From assembly GCF_002160145.1 (NCBI RefSeq), contig NZ_NFKA01000006.1:1-64000 (forward strand): a stretch of 64,000 nucleotides of DNA, written 5' to 3'. Below are positions 46,451-57,200 of the stretch, piece by piece. Origin of the DNA: Gemmiger sp. An194. GTDB lineage: Bacteria; Bacillota; Clostridia; Oscillospirales; Ruminococcaceae. The translations under genes were made by a program, and so were the position numbers. The notes below the pieces were generated by a model, which worked only from the letters and a program-made list of their open reading frames with translations, had not been told where the DNA came from and searched no databases. The number at the start of each line of letters is the position of its first letter. The stretch's first letter is position 1.

Positions 46451-46909
46451 TCAAAACACCTTTCTTTCGCTCGATTTGCCGGTTTTCTGGCTGTCCAGCA
46501 CGGGGGCCACCGCCCGGTAGCGGTCGTAGCAATACTGGATGATGGCATTGCGCTTGACCAGGCCGATGAAGCTCTTTTTGTCGTCCAGCACGGGCACAAA
46601 ATTCTGGGTCATGGCGGCGGCCACCAGTTCGTCCATCTGGGTGGTCACGGCCACGGGCTTGTAATCCCGCTTGCGGGGGATGCTGCTTAAGGGGATATCC
46701 TCCGCGTCGTCCAGGTCGATGCCCTGGTTCTTGATGGCCCAGAGCAGGTCGCCCTCGGTCATGGTGCCCACATACTCGCCCACCCGGTTCAGCACCGGGA
46801 TGCTGGAATAACGGTGGTACTCCATTTTTTCCAGCGCCTGGCGCAGGGTGAAGTCCTCATACAAAAAGGCCACGTCCTGCTTGGGCGTTAAAAAGAACAG
46901 CAAATTCAC
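46451..46909 (-). CDS. CBS-pair domain protein
   Basis: The 152-residue protein consists of two CBS motifs: YEDFTLRQALEKMEYHRYSS with IPVLNRVGEYVGTMTEGDLL, and VTTQMDELVAAAMTQNFVPVL with DDKKSFIGLVKRNAIIQY. Such pairs bind adenine nucleotides and sense energy state. The first CBS is preceded by only a short hydrophobic start. It is coupled to the flavin reductase gene, 3 bp downstream, which it may regulate. A leader of about 140 nt with two hairpins lies upstream. Confidence 0.9.
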   Translation of the reverse strand: MNLLFFLTPKQDVAFLYEDFTLRQALEKMEYHRYSSIPVLNRVGEYVGTMTEGDLLWAIKNQGIDLDDAEDIPLSSIPRKRDYKPVAVTTQMDELVAAAMTQNFVPVLDDKKSFIGLVKRNAIIQYCYDRYRAVAPVLDSQKTGKSSERKVF

Positions 46910-47198
46910 TCACAAAACCTCACTTTTCGCGCTGCATTCTCACTCGGCAGCCCCACAGGGTTCACAACGCGGCGCTGCCTCAAAAAGCGAGCCGGAATGC
47001 TCCGGCCCGGGATTCCATGTTTGTTCCAGGATTCTGCATTTCTATTTTATCACATTTTTCCCTTCGGGGTGTGAAAAACTTATGAAGGCAGCGCCGGACG
47101 GCGCAAAGGGGCTTTTTTGCCCGGTTTCACTGGTCAACCGCCTCGATTTATGATATGCTTTAAGGTACCGATTCTGACCTGAAAAGGATGTGTTGCCC

Positions 47199-48758
47199 AT
47201 GGCCCGATTCCGCCGCCTGGCGGCTTTTGCGCTTTGCCTTGCCCTGCTTGCCGGCTGCGGCGGCAATGCCGCTTCCTCCGCTTCCTCGCAGGCGGCTTCG
47301 TCCGCCTCCTCCGCAGCCTCTGTGCCCCAGCAGAGCGCCAGCGCCCCCACCGCTCTGGTGCTGGGCTACACCCCCTCGGCGGGCTTCAACCCCTACGCCT
47401 CCTCCTCCAATCTGGTGGAGCAGAACGCCGGGCTGCTGTTCGAGTGCCTGGTGGAATTGACGCCGGAGCTTTCGCTGGAATACCGGCTGGCGGATTCCAT
47501 CGTATCGGCGGGCGAGACGGTGACCATCCACATCCGCCCGGGCTGCACCTTTGCGGACGGCACCGCCGTCACCGCGCAGGATGCCGCCGCCAGTCTGGAG
47601 GCCGCCCGCCTCAGCGAGCGCTACGCCGCCCGCTTTGCCGGTGTGACCGAGGTGAAGGCCAGCGGCGACACCGTCACCGTGACCCTGTCCGCGCCGGATT
47701 CCATGTTCGCCTACCTGTGCGACATTCCGGTGCTCAAGGCCGCCGAGACCGCCTCGGCCCAGCCCACCCCCAACGGCCGCTACACCTACGGCGACAGCGG
47801 CAGTCTGGTGCGCAACGCCTCCTGCGCCTTCGCGGAAAACGGGCCGGACACCATTTATCTCACCGAGGTGAGCAGCTACGAGGAAATGGTCTCCGGCTTT
47901 GCGGTGGGCAGTCTGAACCTGTACACCGCCAGCGACTCCGCCCAGACCAGCGCGGGCTTCTCCAGCGTGTCGGACTATTACAAGACCAACAACCTGGTCT
48001 TCCTGGGCATCAACGCCACCCCGCCGGAGAGCGGCGAAAAAAGCCCCCTGCTCACCACGCCCGGCGGGCGCGGCCTGCTCAGCCAGCTGATCGACCGCAC
48101 CCAGCTGGCCCAGAAGAGCTACTACTCCCGTGCCTACCCGGCCACCGGCTGCATCAACGACCACTACGACTGCGTGGCCGACGGCCACGTGATCCTCTCG
48201 GGCGCCGAGCTGACCGCCGACCAGGCCGCGGCCGACATGGCCGCCCTGGGCTACAGCCTGGACGACGCGGGCTACTACCAGAACGCGGACGGCGAGCGGC
48301 TGAGCCTGCGGCTGCTGGTCTACAGCGGCAACACCTACAAGCGCTACGCCGCCACCCTCATCAAGGAGCAGCTGGGCGCGGCCGGCATCTATGTGGCGGT
48401 GGAGGAGACCCCGGATTTTGACGTTTACAGTCAAAAAGTTGCATCTGGTGATTTTGACCTGTACATCGGCGAGGTCAAGTTGTATAATAATATGGATATG
48501 AGCCCCTTTTTTGAAGGGGGTCAGGCCAGTGTGGGCATTGTGCAGAGCGAAGCGCTCGCCGCCGCCTACGCCGCCTTTAAGGCAGACCAGAACACCGCCG
48601 CCGCGCTGGAAGAGGCCTTTGCCGCCGAAATGCCCTATGTGCCCTTGTTGTGGCGCAACGGCACGGTGGTGCACAGCAACGGCATCAGCGGTCTGAGCTG
48701 TTCCATCAGCAACGTATTCTATTCGCTGGAAGGCCTGCGCTTCGACGCGGCCGAATAA
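47199..48758 (+). CDS. ABC transporter substrate-binding lipoprotein, family 5
   Basis: The 519-residue protein has a lipoprotein signal with lipobox LAGC (Cys20) and a Ser/Ala linker. The SBP_bac_5 body is recognisable by LFECLVELTPELSLEYRLA, HIRPGCTFADGTAVTAQDAA, and the C-terminal IKEQLGAAGIYVAVEE and EAFAAEMPYVPLLWRNG. Family members bind oligopeptides, nickel or opines outside the cell. No permease or ATPase gene is adjacent, so it is an orphan that must work with a distant system. The ATG at 47199 follows AAAAGGA. Confidence 0.88.
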   Translation: MARFRRLAAFALCLALLAGCGGNAASSASSQAASSASSAASVPQQSASAPTALVLGYTPSAGFNPYASSSNLVEQNAGLLFECLVELTPELSLEYRLADSIVSAGETVTIHIRPGCTFADGTAVTAQDAAASLEAARLSERYAARFAGVTEVKASGDTVTVTLSAPDSMFAYLCDIPVLKAAETASAQPTPNGRYTYGDSGSLVRNASCAFAENGPDTIYLTEVSSYEEMVSGFAVGSLNLYTASDSAQTSAGFSSVSDYYKTNNLVFLGINATPPESGEKSPLLTTPGGRGLLSQLIDRTQLAQKSYYSRAYPATGCINDHYDCVADGHVILSGAELTADQAAADMAALGYSLDDAGYYQNADGERLSLRLLVYSGNTYKRYAATLIKEQLGAAGIYVAVEETPDFDVYSQKVASGDFDLYIGEVKLYNNMDMSPFFEGGQASVGIVQSEALAAAYAAFKADQNTAAALEEAFAAEMPYVPLLWRNGTVVHSNGISGLSCSISNVFYSLEGLRFDAAE

Positions 48759-48807
48759 CCGACCCCACCGCCCACGGGCGGATACAAATGCAAAGGAGCG
48801 GCAGTTT

Positions 48808-49161
48808 ATGATCACATTGCAAAACCCCATGGGCACCATAAGCATGACGTCGGACTACTTCGCCGAGCTGGTGAGCCAGGCGGCGCGCAGCTGCTACGGC
48901 GTGGCGGGCATGGCCACCGGCGGCCGCGGAGACGATTTGAAGAGCCTGGTGTTCGGCAGCGATTTCCCGGAAAAGGGCGTGCGCGTGACCCAGTCGGACC
49001 GTCAGCTCACCATCGAGCTGCACATCAAGGTGGGCTACGGGCTGAACATCGCCACCATCGTGAAGAGCATCACCCACAAGGTCAAGCATGAGGTGGAAAA
49101 GGCCACCGGCCTGACCGTGGCCCGCATCGAGGTCTCGGTGGACGACATCGTGGCGGACTGA
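48808..49161 (+). CDS. Asp23/Gls24 family envelope stress response protein
   Basis: The 117-residue protein shows the Asp23 pattern: NPMGTISMTSDYFAELVSQA, then CYGVAGM, and the C-terminal QLTIELHIKVGYGLNIATI with VKHEVEKATGLTVARIEVSVDDI. In many Firmicutes this gene (yloU-like) precedes a fakA/yloV gene, as here, 51 bp downstream. Asp23-type proteins associate with the membrane surface and are linked to envelope stress. The start follows AAAGGAG. Confidence 0.92.
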   Translation: MITLQNPMGTISMTSDYFAELVSQAARSCYGVAGMATGGRGDDLKSLVFGSDFPEKGVRVTQSDRQLTIELHIKVGYGLNIATIVKSITHKVKHEVEKATGLTVARIEVSVDDIVAD

Positions 49162-49212
49162 CCCCGCCCCATACAACAACGACATTTTACTTTACATGAG
49201 GTGCAATAGCTT

Positions 49213-50904
49213 ATGATTACCGGTAAGATCCTGCGTGACGCCATCATCTCCGGCGCCAACAACATCTCCAACCAGCGCTCCCGTGTGGACGAGCTGAACG
49301 TTTTCCCCGTGCCGGACGGCGACACCGGCACCAACATGAGCATGACCGTGATGGCCGCTGCCCGTGAGCTGGAAAACCTGGCCGACAGCTGCACCGTGGG
49401 CGAGGCCGCCAAGGTGGCCGCTTCCGCCATGCTGCGGGGCGCCCGCGGCAACTCCGGCGTTATCACCAGCCTGCTGTTCCGCGGCCTGTCCAAGGCGCTG
49501 GACGGCAAGAAGGAGGCCGGTGCCGAGGATCTGGTCCACGCGCTGGAAAAGGGCGTGGAGGCCGCCTACAAGGCCGTGATGAAGCCCACCGAGGGCACCA
49601 TGCTCACCGTGGCCCGCATCGCCAGCGAGGAGGCCACCGCCAGCGGTCTGGCCGATGTGAACGAGCTGTGGACTCTGGTGCTGGCTGCCGGCCAGCGCGC
49701 ACTGGACAACACCCCCAACCAGCTGCCCGTCCTGAAGAAGGCCGGCGTGGTGGACGCGGGCGGCCAGGGCCTGATGGTGATCTTCGAGGGCATGGACATC
49801 GTGTTCAAGGGCGGCGAGCCCGTGAAGGGTGAGGAGCAGACCCAGAGCAAGGTCAAGCACTCCAGCGACGCCGCCGGCAAGGGCGTGTTCAGCGACGACC
49901 TGATGAAGGTTGAGGACATCAAGAACGGCTACTGCACCCAGTTCCTGGTGAACAAGAACGAGGGCGTTTCCAGCGACAAGCTGCGCGCCTTCTGCGAGAG
50001 CAACGGCGACAGCGTGGTGGTCATTGAGGACGACGATGTGATCAATTGCCACGTGCACACCGCCGACCCGGGCAAGATCCTGAGCCACGCCATCCAGTAC
50101 GGCTACCTGACCGGCTTCAAGATCGAGAACATGCACGAGCAGTTCCTGGCCCGCCAGAAGCAGGGCAAGGGCCTGGAGAAGCAGAAGGAAGCCGAGCAGG
50201 CCGAGCAGACCAGCCCCTTCGTGTACGCCGCCGTGGACCCGGACCAGGAGTACGGCTTTGTGGCCGTGGCTGCCGGTGAGGGCCTGGCCAACGTATTCAC
50301 CGACCTGGGCGTTTCCGCTGTTGTGTCCGGCGGTCAGACCATGAATCCCTCCACTGAGGACATCGTGGCTGCGGTGCAGAGCGTGCCCGCCAAGACCGTG
50401 TTCGTGCTGCCCAACAACAAGAACATCATCATGGCCGCCGAGCAGGCCCAGAAGCTGGCCGACCGGCGCATCGTGGTGCTGCCCACCCGCACCATTCCCC
50501 AGGGCATCACCGCCATGCTGAGCTTTGACCCGGACGCCACCGTGGACGCCAACACCATCAACATGATGGACGCCGCCGGTCAGGTGAGCACCGGCCTTGT
50601 GACCTTCGCCGCCCGCAACAGCGACTTCGACGGCCACAAGATCAAGAAGGGCGAGATCATGGCCATGGAGAACGGCAAGATCGTGAACATCGGCACCGAC
50701 ATCACCAAGACCACCTACCGTCTGGCCCGCAGCATGGTGAAGAAGGACACCAGCTTCATCACCCTGATCTCCGGCTGCGACGTGAGCGAAGAGGACGCCC
50801 AGCGCACGCTGGAGCTGGTGCAGGCCAAGGTGGGCGACGGCATCGAGGTCACCCTGATCAACGGCGGCCAGCCCGTCTACTACTACATGATCAGCGTGGA
50901 GTAA
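49213..50904 (+). CDS. fakA: Fatty acid kinase ATP-binding subunit FakA (DAK2/DegV-like)
   Basis: The 563-residue protein has an N-terminal DhaL/DAK2 domain, where FPVPDGDTGTNMSMTV (from about residue 31, Asp35 and Asp37) binds Mg-ATP, and RGARGNSGVI and VDAGGQGL follow. A middle domain and a C-terminal DegV-like domain (about 330-563, with TIPQGITAML) complete it. FakA phosphorylates fatty acids presented by FakB so that they enter phospholipids. No fakB is adjacent. Together with the oleate hydratase it shows active handling of external fatty acids. The start follows GAGGTG. A terminator follows. Confidence 0.93.
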   Translation: MITGKILRDAIISGANNISNQRSRVDELNVFPVPDGDTGTNMSMTVMAAARELENLADSCTVGEAAKVAASAMLRGARGNSGVITSLLFRGLSKALDGKKEAGAEDLVHALEKGVEAAYKAVMKPTEGTMLTVARIASEEATASGLADVNELWTLVLAAGQRALDNTPNQLPVLKKAGVVDAGGQGLMVIFEGMDIVFKGGEPVKGEEQTQSKVKHSSDAAGKGVFSDDLMKVEDIKNGYCTQFLVNKNEGVSSDKLRAFCESNGDSVVVIEDDDVINCHVHTADPGKILSHAIQYGYLTGFKIENMHEQFLARQKQGKGLEKQKEAEQAEQTSPFVYAAVDPDQEYGFVAVAAGEGLANVFTDLGVSAVVSGGQTMNPSTEDIVAAVQSVPAKTVFVLPNNKNIIMAAEQAQKLADRRIVVLPTRTIPQGITAMLSFDPDATVDANTINMMDAAGQVSTGLVTFAARNSDFDGHKIKKGEIMAMENGKIVNIGTDITKTTYRLARSMVKKDTSFITLISGCDVSEEDAQRTLELVQAKVGDGIEVTLINGGQPVYYYMISVE

Positions 50905-50942
50905 GCCTTCCCTGATCGCAAAGCGTTTTCAAGCGTTTCTCA

Positions 50943-50972
50943 AGCGCCGCCGAAAATCGGCGGCGCTTTTTT
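50943..50972 (+). terminator. Terminator of the asp23-fakA unit
   Basis: AGCGCCGCCGA pairs with TCGGCGGCGCT around a 4-base loop, then TTTTTTC. Confidence 0.85.
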
Positions 50973-51010
50973 CTACCCTTTGATTCTCAAGCCAAAAAGG
51001 AGGCCCCGCC

Positions 51011-53059
51011 ATGAAGCCGGATACCCCCATTCAATACGTCAAGGGCGTGGGCCCCAAGCTGGCCGAGCGGTTCGCCCGGCTGGGCATCGCCACCGTGGGC
51101 GACCTGCTCTGCCACTATCCCCGCCGCTACATCGACTACAGCCAGCCCAGCCCCATCGCCGAAGCCCCCTCCGGCGCCGAGGTGGTCATCAGGGCCGAAG
51201 TCTGCGCTAAAAAGGGCGCGGTGCGCCTGCCCGGCGGCCGCACCATGGTGCAGGCCACCGCCGCGGACGATACCGGCACCCTGACCCTCACCTGGTTCAA
51301 CACCCATTTCATGGCGGACAAGCTGCTGCTGGGCGAGGAATACTACTTTGAGGGCCGGGCGAAAGGGGCGCTCTCCCGCCGGGAGATGGCAAACCCCATC
51401 GTGCGCACCCAAGCGGAGGTGGAGCGCAAGCCCTTCGTGGCGGTCTACCCCCAGACCGAGGGCCTGGCCAGCGGCCAGATCGCCCGCTGTGTGGAGAACG
51501 CGTTGGCCACTGCCGACCCGCTGCCCGAGCCGCTGCCGCCGGACTACCTGCCCCGCTTCCGGATGCCGGATAAGTGGACGGCAGTGAAGAACATCCACCA
51601 CCCCTCTTCCCCCCAGGCACTGGCGGCGGCACGGCGGCGGCTGGTGTTTGAGGAGCTGTTCACCCTGCAACTGGGTCTGAGCCTTTTAAAAAGCCGGGGC
51701 GCGGTGAAGAGCGGCGCGCCCATGCAGCCCACCGGCCTCACCCCCTTCTGGGACAGCCTGCCCTTCTCCCCCACAGGGGCGCAGCGGCGGGCCGCCGCCG
51801 AGATCTGCGCCGACATGGCCGCAAAGCAGCCCATGAACCGGCTGTTGCAGGGCGATGTGGGCAGCGGCAAAACGCTGGTGGCGGCGGCGGGCGTTTACAT
51901 GGCGGCGAAGAACGGCTACCAGAGCGCCCTCATGGCCCCCACCGAGATTCTGGCCGCTCAGCACGCGGCCACATTACAGACCTTTCTCGCGCCCTTCGGG
52001 CTGCGGGTTGCCCTGCTCACCGGCGGCATGAGGGCCGCCCAGAAGCGCACCACCCTTGCAGCCATCGCCGCACACGAAGCGGATCTGGTGGTGGGCACCC
52101 ACGCGGTGATCAGCAGCGGGGTGGAGTTTGCCCGCCTTGGCTTTGCGGTGGTGGACGAGCAGCACCGGTTCGGGGTGCGCCAGCGAGGCCTGCTGGCGGA
52201 CAAATCCATCGCCCCCCATGTGCTGGTGATGAGCGCCACGCCCATTCCCCGCACCCTGGGTCTTTTGATGTACGGCGACCTGGACATCTCCATTCTGGAC
52301 GAGCTGCCCCCCGGCCGTCTGCCGGTGAAGACCTACGCAGTGACCGGAAAAAAGCGGCGGGACATGTACCACTTTTTAGACGACCAGATCGACAAGGGCC
52401 ACCAGGTCTACATCGTCTGCCCCCGGGTGGAGGAAAGCGATACCGAAGCGCCCGGCGCGGCGGACCTGCAGGCGGTGACCAGCTACCTCACCGATGTGGC
52501 ACAGGCCCTTTTGCCCCACCGGCGCATCGGCCTGATGCACGGCAAGCTGAAACCCAAGGAAAAGGCCGCTGTGATGGACCAGTTCAAAAACGGCGAGCTG
52601 GATGTGCTGGTCTCCACCACCGTGATCGAGGTGGGCGTGGATGTGCCCAACGCCACCGTGATGGTGATCGAGAACGCGGAGCGGTACGGCCTGTCGGCGC
52701 TGCACCAGCTGCGGGGCCGGGTGGGCCGCGGCGGCGGCGAGGCCTACTGTATCCTCATCAGCGACCACACCGGCGAGGCGGTGCGGGACCGGCTGCGCTT
52801 TCTCTGCCACACCCAGGATGGCTTCGAGATCGCCAAATACGACCTGGAGACCCGCGGCCCCGGCGACTTCTTCGGCGACCGGCAGCACGGCCTGCCCACA
52901 TTGCAATTGGCCGACCTGATGGGCGACACCCGCACATTGGAAGCCGCCCAGAAATGCGCCCACGAGCTGCTGGAGCAGGACCCCAAGCTCGCCGCCCCGG
53001 AGCACAGCCTGCTGGCGGCGCAGGTGTCCCATTTGTTTGAACGCACCACCTTCAACTGA
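51011..53059 (+). CDS. recG: ATP-dependent DNA helicase RecG
   Basis: The 682-residue helicase remodels stalled replication forks and Holliday junctions. The N-terminal wedge (OB-fold) domain begins with PIQYVKGVGPKLAERFARLG. Walker A is GDVGSGKT (281-288), motif II is DEQH (382-385, in DEQHRFGVRQRG), and the C-terminal helicase domain includes VSTTVIEVGVDVPNATVMVI and QLRGRVGRG. Length is usual. The start follows AAAAAGGAGG. In many Firmicutes recG follows fakA, as here, but a terminator intervenes. Confidence 0.96.
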   Translation: MKPDTPIQYVKGVGPKLAERFARLGIATVGDLLCHYPRRYIDYSQPSPIAEAPSGAEVVIRAEVCAKKGAVRLPGGRTMVQATAADDTGTLTLTWFNTHFMADKLLLGEEYYFEGRAKGALSRREMANPIVRTQAEVERKPFVAVYPQTEGLASGQIARCVENALATADPLPEPLPPDYLPRFRMPDKWTAVKNIHHPSSPQALAAARRRLVFEELFTLQLGLSLLKSRGAVKSGAPMQPTGLTPFWDSLPFSPTGAQRRAAAEICADMAAKQPMNRLLQGDVGSGKTLVAAAGVYMAAKNGYQSALMAPTEILAAQHAATLQTFLAPFGLRVALLTGGMRAAQKRTTLAAIAAHEADLVVGTHAVISSGVEFARLGFAVVDEQHRFGVRQRGLLADKSIAPHVLVMSATPIPRTLGLLMYGDLDISILDELPPGRLPVKTYAVTGKKRRDMYHFLDDQIDKGHQVYIVCPRVEESDTEAPGAADLQAVTSYLTDVAQALLPHRRIGLMHGKLKPKEKAAVMDQFKNGELDVLVSTTVIEVGVDVPNATVMVIENAERYGLSALHQLRGRVGRGGGEAYCILISDHTGEAVRDRLRFLCHTQDGFEIAKYDLETRGPGDFFGDRQHGLPTLQLADLMGDTRTLEAAQKCAHELLEQDPKLAAPEHSLLAAQVSHLFERTTFN

Positions 53060-53109
53060 CCAGGCGGCGGGCGGCCAAACGCCGCGCCCCGCAAAAAGGA
53101 GAAATGACC

Positions 53110-54225
53110 ATGCTCCGTGTAGGCATCGCCGGAATCGGCTCCATTGCTCAGGTGTATCTGGGCCTGTTCGCTGCCGGGAAAATCCCCGGCGGGCGCGTCA
53201 CCGCTCTGTCCAGCCGCAGCCCGGACCATCTGACCAGCGCCCGGGACGCCTTCTGTACCCCGGACACTGCCCTTTTCACCGACTACGAAGCCATGCTGCA
53301 CAGCGGCCTTATTGACGTGGTGATGATCTGCACGTCCCACAACCGGCATGTGCCCATGGCGCTACAGGCGTTAAAGGCCGGGGTGCATCCCCTGATTGAA
53401 AAGCCGCTGGCGGTGGACGCGGACGAGGCCCGCACCCTGCTGGATGCCTGCCGTGCCCACCCGGAGCTGACCGCCGGGGTGCTCTACTGCCGCCGGGCCA
53501 GCACCGCCTATCAGCAGGCAAAGCAGCTGGTGGAACGCGGTGCGCTGGGGCAGCTCAAACGGGCCTGCTGGCTCATCACCAATCTCTACCGCACCCCCGC
53601 CTACCACGCCAGCCAGCCCTGGCGGGGCAGCTGGAAGGGCGAGGGCGGCGGACTGCTGCTCACCCAGGCCAGCCACCAGCTGGACCTGCTCACCTGGCTC
53701 TGCGGCATGCCAAGCGGGGTGACAGCCCTGTGTGAATTCGGGGCCGAGCGGGCCATTCAGGTGGAAAACGACGTGACCCTGCACCTGCGCTGGACAGACG
53801 GCGCCACCGGCCAGTTCATCGCCTCCAGCCGGGAATTCCCCGGCACCAACCGGCTGGAACTCAGCGGCAGCAAGGGCCAGCTGATTCTGGAAAACGACCG
53901 ACAATTCACCCTGCGCCGCCTTTCCCGGGACGAGCGGGACTTCGCCCAAAGCACCACCGGCTATTTCGGGCCCATCCCCTTCACCGAGGAGCAGTGGACC
54001 GCCCCCGAGGAGCCGAACGAAGCCCAGCAGGCGGGCATCGTGGCGGATTTTCTGGCAGCAATCGCCCAGCGCCGCGCCCCTCTCTGCCCGGCAGCCGACG
54101 CACTGGAAAGCCTGCTGGTCACCAACGCGGCCTATCTCTCCGCCTGGCAGGGCGGCACCGTTCCGGTGCCCCCGTCCCCGGGCGCCTACGCCGCCGAACT
54201 GGCAAAGCGGACGAAAGAGGAATAA
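53110..54225 (+). CDS. Gfo/Idh/MocA family oxidoreductase
   Basis: The 371-residue protein has the NAD(P)-binding Rossmann start LRVGIAGIGSIAQVYLGL, the EKP motif in HPLIEKPLAVDADEA (Lys at about 98), and a C-terminal dehydrogenase domain with GGGLLLTQASHQLDLLTWLCG. The latter contains the typical His of this family. Members oxidise or reduce sugars, inositols or related compounds. The substrate is unknown. The inner ATG at 53110 has 8-bp spacing to AAAAGGAG and is preferred over 53104. It follows recG after 50 bp and may be co-transcribed. Confidence 0.9.
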   Translation: MLRVGIAGIGSIAQVYLGLFAAGKIPGGRVTALSSRSPDHLTSARDAFCTPDTALFTDYEAMLHSGLIDVVMICTSHNRHVPMALQALKAGVHPLIEKPLAVDADEARTLLDACRAHPELTAGVLYCRRASTAYQQAKQLVERGALGQLKRACWLITNLYRTPAYHASQPWRGSWKGEGGGLLLTQASHQLDLLTWLCGMPSGVTALCEFGAERAIQVENDVTLHLRWTDGATGQFIASSREFPGTNRLELSGSKGQLILENDRQFTLRRLSRDERDFAQSTTGYFGPIPFTEEQWTAPEEPNEAQQAGIVADFLAAIAQRRAPLCPAADALESLLVTNAAYLSAWQGGTVPVPPSPGAYAAELAKRTKEE

Positions 54226-54234
54226 AAAGAAAAA

Positions 54235-54280
54235 CGCCCCCGTGCCTGCCGTTTCTGGCAAGGCCCGGGGGCGCTGTTTT
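54235..54280. terminator. Bidirectional terminator between convergent genes
   Basis: CGCCCCCG pairs with CGGGGGCG, with the inner pair GCCTGCC/GGCAAGGC, then TGTTTTG on the plus strand and TTTTTCTTTTT on the minus strand. Confidence 0.8.
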
Positions 54281-54286
54281 GTATAT

Positions 54287-57200
54287 TCAGTTCTGTTCCG
54301 CGGACGGCTGGGCATTTTCGTCCCGCAGGTTCACGCCGCCGCAGTTCAGCCGGAACACATGGAAGCCGATCTCGGCGAAGGGGTAGCGGTTCAGCAGCGC
54401 GCTGGCCGCGTTCAGCACCGGCTTCAGATCAAAACAGATGCAGTCGATGTAGGAATAGGCAAAGCCGGTGGCTCCGCCCAGAATCCACAGATTCTCCCCT
54501 GCCGCCTGCTGCAGCTCATCCTCCAGGCGGCCCCGCAGCTCCACCCGCTGGGCCTCCGGCACCTGCTCGGTGCTGTAGAAGAAAAAGCCGCAGATCACGC
54601 CGTCCGCCTGCAACCGGTCCATCCGGGAATCGTCGCCCCGGTAGTAGTCCGCCAGCAGCTCGCTGCAGCAGGTAGCACCGGCGATCACGTCCTGCCGCAG
54701 AGCCCAGTCCTCCTGGGTGGCGGGCTCGTAGCAATAGTTCTGGTAATTCCAGCCGATGGACTGGGCCTCGTCCAGCGCGGCCTCGTCGCCGCCGCAGAAC
54801 CAGTCCGCCATCTGCCTGCGCAGCTGGCGCAGCGGCATGCCGCCCTGGGGCCGGGGCTCGCTCAGCACCTCCAGCCGCTCCACGCGGCACAGCGCGGCTC
54901 CCTCGCCCATGGCCTGGCTCAGCAGCCGGGCCGCGGGCGCGATGTCCTGCCCGGCGTGCAGATCCGGGGCCCAGAGAGCCACCACGGCCTTCTCGCCCCT
55001 CTTCTGGGGCCAGGCCAGCGCCTCCTGCAGGGCCGGGGCATCCGGGTCAGCGGGCTGGCCCGCCCAGAATACCCAGTGCTCCGCCAGCGCCGCGGGGGCC
55101 TGCTCCCGCCAGTGAAGGATCTGAATCAGCCGGGTGGGCATGCACTCGGCCCACACCGCCAGCCGCAGACGGCTATCCAGCCCGGTGTCCAGCGAGAATT
55201 CCGCCCCGCCGAACACCCCGGCCAGCAGCTCTGCGTGGGCCTGGCGGGCTTTTTCGCTCTCGCCCGCTTCGCTCAGCGCCCGCAGCTCGGCTTCCCGGGC
55301 CGAAAAGGCGGCCCAGTAATCCCGCACACGCTCGGTGAAGGGCTGCTTTTGCACCGGCAGGGCAATGGCGCTGCGGCACCAGTCCAGATACCGCTCGGTC
55401 TCCTCATCGCCGGGGGCCAGCTCGTCCGCCCGGTCAAAGGCCTCCAGTGCCTTTTCCTCTTTGCCCAGATGATACCAGGCGTACCCCGCCCGGAAATGCC
55501 ACAGCGGGTCCGCCGCGCTCTGCTCTTTGCACAGCTCCAGGATTTTCAGCGCCTCTTCAAAGCGGCCCAGGTTGTTCAGCGCCCGGGCCTGCTGGCCCAG
55601 CAGCTTCGGCCCGCGCTGTTCGGGCGAAACCTCCAGAATGGCTTCCAGAATCCGCTCGTACTGCCGGTCCGCGTTCCAGGCCTCGATCTGCTCCAGCAGG
55701 GCCTCGTTTTCCGGCGCACCGCCCTTTGCCGGGCAGGCATTGGGCCGGAGGTTCTCGCCCAGCGGGGCACGGGGCTCCAGCTGGGCCTCATCGAACCGGC
55801 GCAAAAGGCCCTCGGCCTCCTGCTCCAGCTTATAGGCCATCTCCTCGTTATAAAGGGGCGCGGCCTGATACAGGTTCACCTCGCCCCCATCGGGCAGCGG
55901 GCAGACCGCCGCCGCGTCCGGCACGCCGCCGGGGGTGAGCAGGATCACCCCGGTAAAGCCGCAGCCGGGTGCAAAGGGCCGCCCGTTGGGGATGGTATGA
56001 CCCCAGCCCAGCCAGGTGCCCTGCTGGCGGGGCATGGCGGCCAGCAGCCGCAGCCAGCCCACCGGCCAGGCGTCCCGCGGGTCGGCGGAAAGGGCGTTCC
56101 AGTCCGGGGGCAGATACATCATGATCTCGGCCCGCTCGGCCCCAAAGCCCGCCAGCTCCGGCGGCACGTTCATGGGCACAGCGCCCATGCCGCAGGTGAT
56201 GAGCACCGTCCAGTGCCGGTGCCGGGTGGGCCCCAGAACCAGCAGCTCCACCCCGCCCTGCTCGGCCGGGGGGATCACCCGATCCACCGGGCCCAGCCAG
56301 CGGCGCAGATGCTCGATCAGCCGTTCCTTCTGCTCCTTTGTATAGGCGGCAGCGGGAGCCAGCGGCCCCTCCTCCTCCGGGGGCAGGGGCAGCTCGTCCG
56401 CCGAGTAATCCTCGTATTGCGGCTCGCCCCAAATCTTAAACCGGGGGTCGAACCGCTGGTAGGCGAAGAGCCGTTCCTCCCGGCTGCGGCCCACCTGATA
56501 CCCCAGCCGGAAGCAGCCGCTGCGCTCAACGAGCAGATGGGCCAGCTCCAGCCGACGGCCCGGCTCCTTTTTGCGGATGGCCGCCTTTGCCAGCCGGTCC
56601 AGCTCCTCCAGCCGGGCGGTGAGGGCGGCGGCCCAGTCCTGGCCGATCTTGCCCGCGCCCCGCTGGTTCATGTCCAGCCGCAGGTTCACAAAATTGCCCT
56701 GGAAGATCAGGTCCGCAAAGCAGTAGATGCCCTCAAAGAGGGGATTCTCCGCCCCGAAGGCTGCGGCGGCTTTTGTCAGGCCCTCGTCGTCGCCCAGCAT
56801 GCAGAACAGCGCTTCTTCCGCGGGGGTGCGCAGGCCTCGGTCTGCACGCTCCTCGCTCTGGGCCGGGCAGATGCCCTCCGCCTCCAGCCGGGCTGCCTCG
56901 ATCTGCTCAAGGCTCTGCCCCGCCTGCAAGCGCTCCAAAGCGTCCGCAAGGCGGCGCTGGCCGGGGTGGGCGGCAAGGCCAGCCTCCAGCAGCGCGATGC
57001 CCTCGGCCCTGTCGCCAAAATGGGCGGCAAGCACCGCCGCCAGATACCGGCAGGTCTCGTCCTGCCCGTCCAGCGCAAGACCCATGCGGGCCAGACGCAG
57101 CGCCTCCTCGGGCGCACCGGTATACAGCCGGGCCAGCGCCAGACTGCGGCACCATTCCGGATTGCCCTGGCCCTGCTCCTCCAGCCGGGCCAGCCACTGC

